DNA from: Larimichthys crocea
Lineage: Eukaryota; Chordata; Actinopteri; Sciaenidae
DNA: 64,000 nt
Direction of reading: 5' to 3'
Assembly (NCBI RefSeq): GCF_000972845.2
Contig: NC_040020.1
Span: forward strand, 3,162,669 to 3,226,668
Each line of letters begins with the position of its first letter. Position 1 is the stretch's first letter. Both the position numbers and the translations under genes were made by a program. Under the pieces are notes generated by a model, which had not been told where the DNA came from, searched no databases, and saw nothing but the letters and a program-made list of their open reading frames with translations. Shown piece by piece: positions 35,922 to 56,859 of the stretch.

Positions 35922-37060
35922 TTGGACTACCATAACACACCACGTGGTGTCTCACATGCATTGATTTACCTCTGTGTAACCTTTGAGGTAAAAGACAAAT
36001 GAAAAAAAAGGGAGTATATGTTTTTGGAGGTTGATCGCCCGTGTGTTAAATCTCAGTTCATCACCAGTGCTAACAATACATTTATGCCACTTATGTAAGC
36101 TTTAAATACACAACAAGGCAGAGATTATGTAAGGCCTTCCTATTGGCTCTTATAGCAGGCTATAACGTGTCGACGTCAACAGGGCTTGAGAGAGGAACTG
36201 AGTGTGCCATGAGCTCAAATATCAGTGAAGAAAAGACACCGGTGCAAATTATTAAAAACTCATTTAAATAAAAAAGATGATGTGTGTTTTATGTGTCGGT
36301 GCAGCCTGGATTTTTGATTAAATTAAAAAGAAAAAAAAAAAATCACATCCTGTTTTTTTGCAAGTCGGAGCCATGCATGACAGACGATTGCTTAGCAAAT
36401 AAAAAACACAAATACACAAAGGAAATGGGTGGAAAACTGATCTGCATCGTGTCTAAAGGGCTAAAAACACCTTTACAAAATGTGTTGACACATGTATGTG
36501 ATTGAGGAACCACGACCCGTAACATCCTGTCCCCTTCAAGACAAAAAACAAGGAAGCAAGACAGCTCGTTTTCACGCATGCATGCAGCCGTGCGCAGTTT
36601 GTGCACCATTAAACACACCAATGTTGTGCTAACGACGAGCTGTCAAAGCGGAAGTAAAAGAGCCACGGCCTCGTCCAATCAGAAAACGTGAAAGGGTTAA
36701 ATGTTGGGGAGCAACAACACAACAACCGAGTCAAAGCTGCTAAAAAAATAAAAAAACCCAAATGGAGTTTGGTGCAGATTTCTTGTGCGTAAAAGCAGCA
36801 GTCCGTGCGCAATGGCTGCTGCGCCAGTGCTCAGTGTTTTTGCATGTGTGTGCATGTGTGTGCTTTAAACAGAGCACATGGTGGAGCATGCTAACGCTGC
36901 AGCCCATCCCGTGCAGAGGGGGGGACAATGGAGCAAGAGCACGCCAAAGCCAAAGCCAAAGCAAAAAGGCCCCAGCGGTAAACAAAAGCGAGGCTGGATT
37001 CATGCACTCACCGTCGGCTTGAGGAGCATTGGTGGACCACGTATCCACTTCGGTCGCCAT
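23279..37060 (-). CDS. pdcd4: pdcd4, programmed cell death 4 (two MA3 domains)
   Basis: PDCD4 binds eIF4A through two MA3 domains and blocks cap-dependent translation; it shuttles between nucleus and cytoplasm. Coding exons: 37012-37060, 31108-31407, 30628-30725, 28362-28475, 28046-28267, 27818-27915, 27413-27527, 26116-26223, 24080-24190, 23806-23945 and 23279-23330. All junctions are GT/AG, phases agree, and the total is 468 codons (human 469). Landmarks: ARLKAKAKRRLRK (57-69), GKGRGLPKKGGAGGKGVWG, IVQEYFEHGD opening MA3-1 (about 166-287), LAVSLALEGKASHRELTS, FIARAIADHILP, LLLKEYLISGD opening MA3-2 (about 326-450), HFHHELVYE, and C-terminal RGRKRFVSEGDGG, which keeps the Akt site RKRFVS. 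The region matching the human DSGRGDS degron reads NSTSES (74-79). I cannot say whether this is the a or b fish paralogue. Confidence 0.96.
24191..26115 (-). other. pdcd4: pdcd4 intron 8
   Basis: Holds the hAT-like element at 24414-25101. Next to it (25140-25360) is a dispersed repeat with GCCTGGACTGTAAG and CAGAACAAATACACGTGTAC, fragments of which recur near 59385 and 60390. Confidence 0.7.
24406..25109. mobile_element. Non-autonomous hAT-like element with 8-bp target duplication
   Basis: The element runs 24414-25101 (688 bp). Its ends are CAGAGATGTATA and TATACATCTCTG, exact 12-bp inverted repeats. It is flanked by GTCACACA on both sides (24406-24413 and 25102-25109), a perfect 8-bp target-site duplication as expected for hAT transposases. 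Inside are repeated AGTACTTAAGT and AAAGTACT motifs near both ends and a CG-richer centre (24720-24790). There is no transposase frame, so it depended on an enzyme supplied from elsewhere. Confidence 0.9.
26696..26740. repeat. Perfect 17-bp hairpin in pdcd4 intron 7
   Basis: The left arm ACCCTCCCTTTCCCCCC (26696-26712) and right arm GGGGGGAAAGGGAGGGT (26724-26740) are exact reverse complements around an 11-base loop. Each arm is pure pyrimidine or purine, so the site could extrude a cruciform or form triplex or G-rich structures. Confidence 0.95.
28476..30627 (-). other. pdcd4: pdcd4 intron 3
   Basis: Non-coding. The stretch 29560-29960 differs from the AT-rich surroundings in being CpG-richer and reads like part of a dispersed repeat (CACGTGGACTTTGATTAATC, GCGGAGCGAAAGCC), but I cannot name it. 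A short (GA)n/(GT)n tract lies near 30020-30050. Confidence 0.5.
31408..37011 (-). other. pdcd4: pdcd4 intron 1 (between the ATG exon and exon 2)
   Basis: 5.6 kb of AT-rich intron. Contents noted: a (CA)n microsatellite at 35889-35918, a remnant with CCCAAAGGGAAATTTTAG near 35110 that resembles the 3' tail of fish retroposons, and a reverse-oriented CCAAT near 36677. A 187-codon antisense-free frame at 32073-32636 is low-complexity and unsupported. Confidence 0.5.
35889..35918. repeat. (CA)n microsatellite
   Basis: Fifteen uninterrupted CA units inside pdcd4 intron 1. Confidence 0.95.
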
Positions 37061-37625
37061 GGCGCTCTGCAAATGCAAAGATTAAAAAAAAAAAGAAAAA
37101 GGAAAAATGCTCACGGTGTGTTCACTCCTCCTGTCGAACAAATCACCTGGAAATAAAAATAAAAAGCTGCAAACCAAAACGTCTGCAGGAGGAGGCAAAC
37201 ACGGCAGGTGATGGAGGAGAGAAACCGAGGAGTCCTGACCCTGTTTTTTTTGTTTTTCTGTTTCAGTGCTACTCGATATCAGCTGAAGGAAACACACACA
37301 CACACACAAAGATCAAATTCAATCACAAAGAGGGGAAAAAAAGAAGAGTGGAGAAGGTCAATGCGAAAACTCTCCTCAGCGTTCACGGCTGGGAAAGAGT
37401 CAAACTGAAAAATATCAAAAGGCTGTAAGGAGGGGGGTGAAAGAAAGCAGGTTAACTAGTCGGAGAGCATTTCAAACAAACAGCCTGCAAGATAAACAAA
37501 GTCTGTTTTTAACTTTGCAGGGGAGAGCCGAGCGGAGTCACGTGGGGCGAAACGCGGACGGGGATTGGTCGGTTGAGGGGGTGGGTGCTGGTCATGTCTG
37601 ACCAATCACAGAGCGAGTAGCCACG
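37061..37625 (-). promoter_or_regulatory. pdcd4: pdcd4 5' UTR and promoter region
   Basis: The minus strand just before the ATG reads TTTGCAG|AGCGCC, so the ATG exon probably begins at 37066 and an untranslated exon lies upstream. The stretch 37530-37620 is GC-rich, with two CCAAT boxes about 35 bases apart in opposite orientation (ATTGG near 37563 and CCAAT near 37602). This is the likely core promoter. A possible tiny extra 5' exon near 37110-37147 has splice-like edges but is speculative. Confidence 0.5.
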
Positions 37626-37639
37626 TCCACTCTAATATG

Positions 37640-37851
37640 TATGAGGACTGCAATATATATATACATATATATACATATACATATGTGTGTGTGTGTATAT
37701 ACACATCTATTTATATATGTATACAAACATACATACTTTACTCCTATATATTAATATACATATATATGTATATATACATATGTATATGTATATACCTATA
37801 CATATTTGTGTTGTATGTGTGTTGTATCTATTATATATATATATATATCTA
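37640..37851. repeat. Imperfect (TA)n/(ATGT)n microsatellite
   Basis: Alternating purine-pyrimidine AT-rich tract with ATATAC, ATGT and TATATA units. The non-LTR element begins directly at its right edge (CTACCAGGGGAGCC). Confidence 0.9.
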
Positions 37852-39700
37852 CCAGGGGAGCCAAGCACCAGCTACCGGTTGATAGAACAGTCGCCCGAGA
37901 CTGTAGGAAGAGACAGACCAACCTGTGCACTGCCTGGATTGACTACAAGAAAGCCTACGACTCAATGCCGCACACATGGATACTGGAATGTCTGGAACTG
38001 TGTCAACAGGAACCTAAAGACCTTCATCCAGAACTCAATGGAAATGTGGAAGACAACCCTAGAGGCCAATTCAAAGCCCATTGCCCAAGTCAACATCAAG
38101 TGCGGCATATACCAAGGCGATGCGCTATCACCACTGCTGTTCTGCATAGGCCTGAACCCCCTCAGTCAGATCATTACGAAGAGCAGGTGCGGGTACCGAT
38201 TCCGTAGTGGGGCAACAATCAGCCACCTGCTCTACATGCATGACATCAAGCTGTATGCCAGGAATGGGCGAGAAATAGACCCACTGATCCACATCACCAG
38301 GATCTACAGCGATGACATAGGGATGTCATTCGGATTGGACAAGTGTGGCCGGATGGTCTCAAAGAGAGGCAAGATAATCCAGACTGAGGGGATTGACCTA
38401 CCAGAGGGCAACATAGGTGATATCCAAGACAGCTACAAGTACCTTGGCGTCCCACAGGCTAATGGACGCCATGAAGAGGCCACAAGGAAGTCAACCACAG
38501 CCAAATACCTCCAGAGAGTAAGGCAGGTCCTGAAAAGCCAGTTGAATGGTAAGAACAAGGTCCAAGCCATCAACATGTACGCACTACCAGTCATCAGATA
38601 CCCAGCTGGCATCATAAACTGGAGAGAGAAGCCACAGATATCAAGACTAGAAAGCTCCTCACCATGCATGGAGGGTTCCACCCCAAGTCCAGCACCCTGA
38701 GGCTATACACTAAGCGGAAAGAGGGAGGCCGAGGGCTAGTGAGCGTCAAGGCCACGGTCCAGGATGAAACATCGAAAATACGAGAATACATCAGAAAGAT
38801 GGCCCCGAAGGATGAACTGCTAAGTGAATGTCTCAGGCAGCAGAACCCTGATGAGGGTGCAGAGGAGGAGGAACAGACAACCTGGAGGGACAAACCCCTA
38901 CATGGCATGTACCACCGTCAGATAGAGGAAGTGGCTGATATCAAGAAATCCTACCAGTGGCTGGATAATGCAGGACTGACAGACAGCACAGAGGCACTAA
39001 TCATGGCAGCACAAGAACAGGCCATAAGCACAAGAGCCATAGAGGCCAGGATCTACCAGAGTAGACCAGACCCAAGATGCAGACTGTGTAAAGAAGCCCC
39101 TGAGACAGTCCAGCACATAGTAGCAGGGTGTAAGATGCTAGCTGGATCAGCGTACATGGAGAGGCACAACCAAGTGGCTGGGATAGTATACAGGAACATC
39201 TGCAACCAGTATGGAATAGAAGTACCTAAATCCCGATGGGCCATACCACAGAAGGTGGCTGAGAACAACAGGGCCAAGGTTCTGTGGGACTTCAGCTTCC
39301 AGACTGACAAACAGGTCCTGGCTAACCAACCAGACATAGTGGTGGTGGACAAAGAGCAGAAGAGGGTAGTGGTGATAGATGTGGCGATCCCAGCTGACGC
39401 CAACATCAGGAAGAAGGAACATGAGAAACTTGAGAAGTATCAAGGGTTGAAAGAGCAGCTGGAACGGATGTGGAAGGTCAAGGGTTGCGTGGTCCCCGTG
39501 GTAGTGGGGGCACTTGGGGCAGTAACCCCCAAACTGGGAGAGTGGCTCCAGCAAATCCCAGGAACAACATCTGAAGCCTCAGTCCAGAAGAGTGCAGTCC
39601 TAGGAACATCGAAGATACTGCGCAGAACCCTCAAACTCCCAGGCCTCTGGTAGAGGACCCGAGCTTGAGGATGACACGGATAGCTTTCAGGTGAAATTTG
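37852..39700 (+). mobile_element. 5'-truncated Rex6/R4-type non-LTR retrotransposon, inactive
   Basis: Encodes the C-terminal part of a non-LTR polyprotein in three frames. Frame one gives AWIDYKKAYDSMPHTWILE (RT), then a shift near 38000 to GIYQGDALSPLLFCIGLNPL and SYKYLGVPQANGRHEEA, then a shift near 38650 to the rest, ending at 39653. Near the end are CRLC...HIVAGC, a CCHC knuckle (about 39077-39130), and PDIVVVDKEQKRVVVIDVAI (about 39331-39390). The latter fits the PD-(D/E)XK-like endonuclease of the R2/R4/Rex6 group, as opposed to the APE type. The RT active box reads YMHD (38233-38244) where YxDD is required. Frameshifts, truncation and the lost Asp show it is dead. The family name is from memory. 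Confidence 0.85.
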
Positions 39701-39724
39701 AGAGTGCACATTAAAATGCTCTTT

Positions 39725-39930
39725 AACCTTTAGTAGCTCAATCCTTACAGACTTGGCTTGGGAACCAGAGGGTGGCAGGTTCAAGTCCAGTATGAACCAC
39801 AACTGTTGCTCTGGGTGGCTCTCCTATCACTCTCCACATATGTGTGTGTATGTATTTAGGGTTAAAATGCAGGTAAAACTGAGTGAAAAAAAGAATTTCC
39901 CCTTGAGGGATTAATGAAAAATGTCTTCTT
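39725..39930 (+). mobile_element. tRNA-derived SINE
   Basis: Begins with TAGCTCAATCCTTACAGACT, which resembles a Pol III A box. The B box GGTTCAAGTCC is at 39778-39788 (10 of 11 matches to GGTTCGANTCC), at normal spacing. The 3' part GAATTTCCCCTTGAGGGATT followed by A-rich sequence resembles tails shared by fish SINEs and their partner LINEs. It lies directly after the Rex6-like element. Confidence 0.75.
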
Positions 39931-42900
39931 CTTCACAGGTGAACTTCATTTGTCCTTCTCTAACTTTTGAATGCACATGTCCAACTGTTCAGTGTTTCAG
40001 TACTTACTGCATCACATACTGTTCTCAAATCACAACAAGTGTCTGATCCATGAATCGACCACTAAATGTTCTGGTTCAATGACAGTTTGTATTTAAGCAG
40101 TCCTCTTCATTATGCTGGTCACATTTTTAAAATCATGAGACCAAGACGACACCTAACAATCGATTAACAGTACCTGGCCAGTGCTAAGGCTTCAAAACGG
40201 GATGTAGTCAGTGGGAAGTCGCCCACTTTTTCAGATTCAGAATTGAAACTCTTGGGTGGTTAGACATTTTGACACTATGTGCTGAGAGTGATTACTTTTA
40301 TTGCAGTAATTAAGTATTAAACAATAAACATTTAGGAGTGACTGCAGAACAAACGACAGGTTACATAATGCTTTCAAGCTCTATAATGTTTTGTTGTTGT
40401 TTTGGTGATTGCTGAAAAAGCAGTGGGTGCTGGATGATTGGAAAACTATTGAAGGTGTTCTAGATGTTTGGGTGTTTAGTTTTTGTGTGGTTGTTCTCAT
40501 GGTCACCATATTCTAGTTAAGTTTGTTTAGTGGCCTTACTCATAAATACTAGATCTAGTATCTAGAGGTTTGAAATGTCCCTTGTTTGTATCAGGTTGGG
40601 GACTTTGGTATGTTGTTGTCATTCTCCACTTCTCTATCTCATTTCCTGTCATTTCACTATTGTCCGTCATGTAGCAAAAGTAAACACATGGCCCAGAAAT
40701 AAGATTTCTTACTTCATTTTAAGGAAGGCATAAGACATGAAGAAAAACTTTTAATCCACGATGAAGTATTTCTGTCATCACTCTCTGCGCGATTCGTGCA
40801 GATTCCCTAGTCTACCTGGTTTCCTGTGTAGTAATTTGATTAATTTAGGAGTATGCTCAAGATCGAAATAATTAAGTTCTCAATAAAATTTTAACACGGG
40901 GGTCATAACAGGCCTCAAGATTAGGATAATAAAGATTATGTCCTTTAATTTAGCTGATTTTGTGCTCGAGAGGAGACAAGAAATTGGGAATCCTGGAGCT
41001 TTGGTGGCTCACCTGTAGTAGACCCACTTTGCCTGGCTGGTGTAATAAATTGTAACATTTCTCTTGTGACAGTAGGTTCTTGTACATTTTCTGCGAACAG
41101 ACTGGTCTTGTCGAGCCATATGGCAGCAGTTGATATATTACAAGCATGTATGACAACACAACACTGTCGACGCTCTCAGGCTGCATGTTGTGATTGTCCT
41201 CGCAGATACACGGATGCTGTCACCTACACACAGTCGCAGATTTTTCTTGTGGTTTACTCCTGAAAAGATGAAGCTTTCAGATTGAGTGCAGCCTGGGTGA
41301 TTCATCCTGAGTCACAGTGACAGCTACTCGTGAGTGGGTGTTTTCAGCTCATTCCCTTGCCTTAAAAAAAAAAAAAAAAAAGTGTCGAGTTTTGTATTTC
41401 AAAAGCAGAACATTTGATGGTACCCGTGGCAACTACAACTGTAGATGTGTGCAATGTGTACAAAAGCACAGACATGTATTTGGTAGCATTTATTTTGACA
41501 CAAAAATCCACAGTTTTTTTGTCGAATAAAGTAGCGCAGATGTCCGTGTCCACCTAACCGTGGTAGAATCCCAATGAGCATCAATGCAAAACACCTCAAA
41601 TGGAAGAAACCTAATTACATCTCGACCTTCTGGAATTAAAAAGCACCAGGATATGTGCAACCAAACAAATATTCCAAAAACTGTGAGAGCATCTCATTGT
41701 TTGGATTTTACATCAGAGTATGCATCAGAAATCTCTATGCTATACACCAAGATACAAAATCAACTTGATATTTATGATGACATAAAAATGTTTGGATATT
41801 CATATCGACAAATATCATGTTAACAAATACCAACAACAATCAACTTTGGCCTCATAATAAGCGACGATGATTTAACACCACAACAACACGGCTGACAATA
41901 ACTCTCTCACACATGCGCACAACACACTGAAGAGCTGCAGGTAGAATTGCACAAGGATACCCTCAAAGAACACCACATTTTGTAGTAATATTAATCTGAA
42001 CTAATCCACACACGATCACATATAGATACTTCTACAAATCCCGCTGCCGTCTCGTAAGCTGCAGGAGTAAAAGGAGAACGCTTTGTTTCCCCCGGGCGAC
42101 AAAAACAGTCTCAAGTTATCCTGAATCAACAGGGTTTGATGTCGAGTTCAGCCGTACCAATGTGGGCTCTGTGGGTTGTGTTTTTCTCATCTTTTTATAT
42201 TCTCAATTCTTCAATTCTTGGCGTTACAAAATAAATCAGTACAAATATAGAGTAAATACTATCTTGATAAGGAGAAGTAAACAGTCCTTTGCAGTCAAAA
42301 CTCAGCGAGGTAACAGTCTTATATCAGGCCTTGGCCTTCAGTGGCAATGAGGGTAGAGTTTGGGCGTTTTGTCTGTACATACTAGCTGCTGACAAGGCAA
42401 AAAAAAAGAAAGAAAGAAATCAAACTAGTTCTATATACACTGAACTCAGATCAGTTTGGCTTCAATGTAAAATCAGAGCTGGGGTAAAAGTAGCCTCTGT
42501 TTGTGCCTCTTGGGTATTATTACCATTATATTCAGGTCACAGCATGAAACGTCTGTTTTTATGAAGAATAAATACATGATGATCTTGACTCATCTTTCCA
42601 TCTGGATAAAGAAATATTCAGTGTGCTGCACAATAAAAAAAATATGTTTTCTTTATTTCCTATTGTGGTATTGGTATTATATCTATAATTTAACTTGAGT
42701 ATAAATTCTCAAACAAAACTACAAAAGTCTAAAAAAAATAAGAAAACCAATTGAAAAATCTTCAGCTTTTTAGACCACACGTCTACGATAAAATTCATAA
42801 AACACGTACTGTGTAATACTAGAGAAATCAGAACAAATAATGATTAAATAATCAATTTTGCCCTCTTTCTGGGCTTTCAAGTTGAACAGCCATCCCAATT

Positions 42901-43572
42901 ATATTTTAATCTGTTTGTTGAGCCATTTCGTGTAAAACTGACATTCACAAACCATCATAGTTTGTACTAAACAAAAGAAAATGGCAATTACCTTCCACTT
43001 CCCCCAAATCACACTGCTCACGTGAATATTTCTGCATGTGCATAAACTAGACGCAACATATGGCTCAGATCCAAATAAATGCATTACTTAGAGAGGAATG
43101 TCAATACAATATATCTTTTGTATCGTGCAGCAGCAGGATGTGTTCATATAACGATTCGTCAGGTATTTATTCTTCAGAAACACACATGCTTAACTCTGCG
43201 ACCTGAATCTAACGTTAACGGACGAGAGGCGCAGACCGAGGCGAAAGGTAAGAGCAGATAATCTGAGTTTGCACTTGGGAGAAACCTTAAGCCAAAGGCA
43301 TTTAGAAATGCAGTGTTATGTACAATCATGGGCCTCTGCCCAGCACAGCTCACGGATCAGTTATAAAGAGGTAAATGTCTTTTTCACAACAATTCATTTC
43401 CTATCAACCAGCATTAACTAGAGTAAGGAAAAAAGTGTGAATACTATTGCTAAATACTATTTTTGCAAGTCTCACGTGTACTACATACTGTGTATATTTT
43501 ATAAAGAGACTGCTAAGCACTGCTAGAAAATGTTTTGCCCATTTGATGTACGACTATACACAATTTACAAGG

Positions 43573-43573
<1 letters not shown>

Positions 43574-43619
<46 letters not shown>
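43574..43619. repeat. (AC)n microsatellite
   Basis: About 23 uninterrupted AC units. Confidence 0.97.
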
Positions 43620-43622
<3 letters not shown>

Positions 43623-45099
43623 CAGCAGTAAATCAGCCCAACAGAAAGTCTATTTTCATCTAGGCACCATTTACTTAGATAAACACACTTTAGCTAAAAA
43701 CTAATAATAAGAAAATAACAACTTTCTCATTCTTGAGGCAAAAATAATGTACAATAGCCAAAAAGCTTTCATGTTGAGAGGGTGAGCAGTCAGAGCATCA
43801 GCCACCTCTGAGACACAGAGACGGTCAGAGGATGTCAAGAGAACCTTCATAACCTGCATCACAAACCTGCTTGCATTCTCTATTAGGATGCACACATGAT
43901 TTTTCTCTTATTGAGCTGAACCGAGACATTTTTTTTTGTCCACAGAACTTTAAATGAGCTGAAAGCTCGGCCCTGGGGCGTTAGATAATAAAGTCGAGCC
44001 AAGGATACGACAAAGTGGCCTCTAGTCAATGAGACATTTGTCTCATAATAACTACAACAAGACACGCGCGTATGAAAAAAATGCGATTTGAGACTTTCCG
44101 TCTTTCTAAATCTGCTTCAATTACGAGAGAGTACATGTGTGCTATTCCCACTACTAAGACCGAATTATTTTACATACAAAAACAGGATCAAACATTGAGA
44201 GGAAAGCAGCCACAGCGACAATAAAAGAGGCATTACTCTGACCGTGACTCCAAACTCTCGCTTTTTGTACATTTACACCGTCGATACTTCACAAGCATTA
44301 CTTTGACGCAGACAGACGTGACAATGGGCACTTCATTTCAAAGTGTTTTCTCAAAGCCCCCCTGCGCGCGCGGCAGATTCTTCTGCCCTCGCTGCAGTTT
44401 TGGACACTTTTCAGTCAATCGTCATCATGCTATAAAAAAATTTGCCGTAAACAATTTAAGTATATATCCTCTTGTTGCGGTGCATAACCTTTTACATTCA
44501 TTATCAGTGACGAGATTAGGCTTAAAGTTTCTGCCTTGTAAAAACTCAACAGTTTGTCCGTGGAGGAATCGGATTTACATCGCCTTGCAAAAAAAAAAAA
44601 AAGTGGCAACGACCAACCAGGAACATGTTCAAATACATTAAATCCAAAGTCAAACAGTCAGTTAATTAAACAGTATCATCATGTAACAGTCTGAAACAAC
44701 AACGTATAATCATAATACCATTGTAAAGCTTTGCCACCCGCATGTTTAAATCAAAGTTTGCACCCCCTTTTTCTGTCAGGGTCAACGTAAGACACAATGT
44801 ATAAAACACACGCCTCTTGAATCGGTCATAATAGTTGCCTTCTCTCGTTATTTCCTCTGGTGAGCAGAGGGAAGTAAAAAGTAAAAGTCACAGGTTAGTC
44901 CTCTGACCTCGGATCATACGTTCAATAGTCGCCATCCTTTTCCAAAAGTCTGAAAGTAAAATAAGATCATAAAACGTGATCCAGACACAGTTTGTTAGAG
45001 CTGCTCTTTTGAAAATGAACTGTTAACATACACAAACTCAGAGAATATATACATTTCAATTTATGTCAGTTAATGATAAACAGTCTTGTTCATTTGGTT

Positions 45100-45404
45100 C
45101 AGTGGTTCCCAACCTTTTTGTTGTTGTTGTTGTTGTGTAACCCTTTAAAAAGAAAGTATATTTTGCATATTGCACATGTCACTGTCAGCAGTTTCACCAA
45201 AGATTGATTTTTCGCTTCTCGGATTGTTTCGTTTGAACGAAAAGAAATACAACTATCCATAATTTAACATTTAAAAAAAAAACAAAGATTAGAGAAAGAT
45301 CAGAAACTTATATAATTTAGTTTAGTTCTTTTTTTTATACTGTTAATCATCACATGACCCCCTCTGATTTATCTTGTGACCCCCCCTCAGGCTGGGAACC
45401 ACTG
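45100..45404. mobile_element. Short hAT-like MITE
   Basis: The ends CAGTGGTTCCCAACCT and AGGCTGGGAACCACTG are near-perfect inverted repeats, like the CAGTGGTTCYCAACC ends of widespread vertebrate hAT elements. The interior has a (TTG)n run at 45118-45136 and no coding capacity. The 8 bases on each side do not match, so the target duplication has decayed or the ends are slightly misplaced. Confidence 0.75.
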
Positions 45405-45862
45405 ACTACTGGTGGATTTCATTTCAAAGAGTTGAAGAAATGCTATTTTACCAATGTTGCGTCATGCAGAGAGAGAAAACAGATGGAAAGTAAATGGTAG
45501 AGGGATGGAGAGATGTTGAGCCATTGGTAATAAAAATGAATTTGGTTAGCATGTGAGGGGAAAAAGGAGACGGAGAAAGAGCAATTCATCACTTAGGAGA
45601 AAGAGATATGCCTCCTCCTGAACCACAAATAAATTAACTACAAAATAGGACTTTCAGGTGTCGGCTTCTCTCGGAGTTTCTCGTTTGAGATAAATTACAG
45701 AGAAAACTCATCCTGTACCTGTGCCTGCTTTCACTACACTAAGATCTGCAAGACTTTTCTTCAGTGATTCAACTTTTCACCTACTAGTCTTGATCTATGA
45801 GGATGCTATCGAGCGTAAACACTCTTCACTTCACTTCACTACATCTCGACTGGCTGTCGGCT

Positions 45863-55149
<9,287 letters not shown>

Positions 55150-55640
55150 GGCGAGAGATGAATACCAAGCTACACAGAGAAAATACAAATGCAGAGGTGG
55201 GATGTTATTCTGCTAAGCCCCCATCACCGCTGTCCCACTCCACAGACACGGTGGCCTCCCCATCCGCCATTGCCCGGACTGACAGACGGATGCCCCTCCC
55301 AGACTCCGCTGCACGCACACGGGGGTACCAGGGGCTCCGGACTGCCGGTGTATTTTAATGGATGGGGAGGATGGGAGGGGTGCAGACGTGCTCTGTCGTC
55401 CACTGCTGTTTGCTGTAGTGAGATGAAGACAGATTTCACTCTTTGTTTTCGCAGAGAGGGTCGGAGCTGTGCATGATGTCATGCGTCTCCAGCCCCCAAA
55501 GTACTTGTATGGGAGCGCTGCGGCTTTGATTGGCCGGAGCTCCCAGCAACAGCCGCACAGAGGCAGCCTCAACCTGGCTGTATGCACACACTGTTGCTTC
55601 ATTAACTACAGCTATGCATAAACCCCCCCAACACCTGTCT
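55150..55640 (-). promoter_or_regulatory. wbp1: wbp1 5' UTR and promoter region
   Basis: GC- and CpG-richer than its surroundings, directly upstream of the inferred ATG at 55149. The minus strand has a CCAAT box (GGCCAATCAAAGCCG) near 55530. A CAATGGCGG motif near 55268 resembles a YY1 site. There is no clear TATA box. Open frames here overlap on both strands and look like by-products of GC content. Confidence 0.5.
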
Positions 55641-56049
55641 GATATTCAACATACAGGCTTATACAGAGGTCAGATAAACTGTTTGGTTCTGTGATGACAT
55701 GACTACAATATACTCCAATTTAATTAAAAATAATGTAAATATAACTTACTCAGATTTGGTATTAGTACTTAGATTACTTAATGAACAAGTAGCAGAAGTA
55801 ATGGAAGGTGAAATAACACAGATGTCTTTACAGCTTTTAATTATTTCAATATATACAAACCATACTGTTGCAAAAATGATAAAGATAAATCTGAGCCAAG
55901 CCAAGTATTTATATCAAGTAATACACATTTAATAGTACCACTAGATACATTAAAATGGAATAACTAATTAAATAACTAACGTAATGTAATGTAGTTGTAC
56001 TAGTGTCAGTTATGGTTAGTTGTGGTCATAATAAAGAATGAAATATTCA

Positions 56050-56560
56050 CAAAAACTTTATAAATTGATAAATAAATATAGCTGGTGATACATATTTTAA
56101 CCATAAGAAAGAAAAGTCTGCACCTTTACATTAGCTCTGATGTCAGTAGTCCAATTAACAGGCTGATTGCATAATACGATAATCCACAGCTGAAGGACTA
56201 AGTTTGCATACTTTAAACCAAATAAATGAATGATAGAGTGACATTATTTATATTTTATTATTTAATAATGCCACTAGCTACATTAAATTGCTAATTAGTT
56301 AACAACTGCTAGAGAACAGTGTTTACTCGTGAGTGTTATGGTGATGATACTTTAAGGACCTTCTTTTATTTTTACTCTATATTTACAAAAACTTAATAAA
56401 TCAATCAATAAATATAGCTGGTGTTATATAATTTAACAGTAACAGTTATGTAACAATTTACAGATGATGATGATGATTGATGGCAGTATACATCCACTGC
56501 TGAAGGACTAAGTTAGTATAATTTAAACCCAATAAACTGACACACTTGCAGATCTGTTAG
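56050..56560. repeat. Imperfect direct duplication, about 335-bp period
   Basis: Two stretches share ordered blocks: AATAAATATAGCTGGTG near 56081 and 56410, then GCTGAAGGACTAAGTT near 56190 and 56500, followed in each by a TTTAAACC run and AATAAA. The copies have diverged by indels. Confidence 0.75.
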
Positions 56561-56859
56561 GTAATAGGTTAGTAATGGTCAGTCTCTGCTCATGCTGGAC
56601 CAGCTCAGTTTTTTTTTTATTACTTTAACTCCTCATCAGTTTTTATGTCAAAGTTAGAGTGCTTGTTGCCAGGCAATTTTATATTGGCTTCCAGTGCTGT
56701 TGAGTCAGGTCAGTCCTTGCAGTTCTTGGTGCCAGTGGGCAGACTGAGACTGTTTAAGAGGGCAGGGGTAAAATAAAAATAAAGAAGGCACTGGGATGCA
56801 GAAAGACGTTATGCATTTATTGGTGAAACAGCTTAGTCATGGTTAGGGCTTGCACCCTA

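Larger units (their letters stand above)
39931..45862. other. Spacer between pdcd4 and wbp1, including the wbp1 3' UTR
   Basis: No coding region supported. The part next to 45862 must be wbp1 3' UTR, but I could not place its end. The stretch contains the (AC)n microsatellite at 43574-43619 and the hAT-like MITE at 45100-45404. The rest is AT-rich with several A-runs. Confidence 0.5.

Noticed and set aside
39725..39800. Possible tRNA gene
   Set aside because: A and B boxes are present but no cloverleaf stems pair, and a SINE tail follows.
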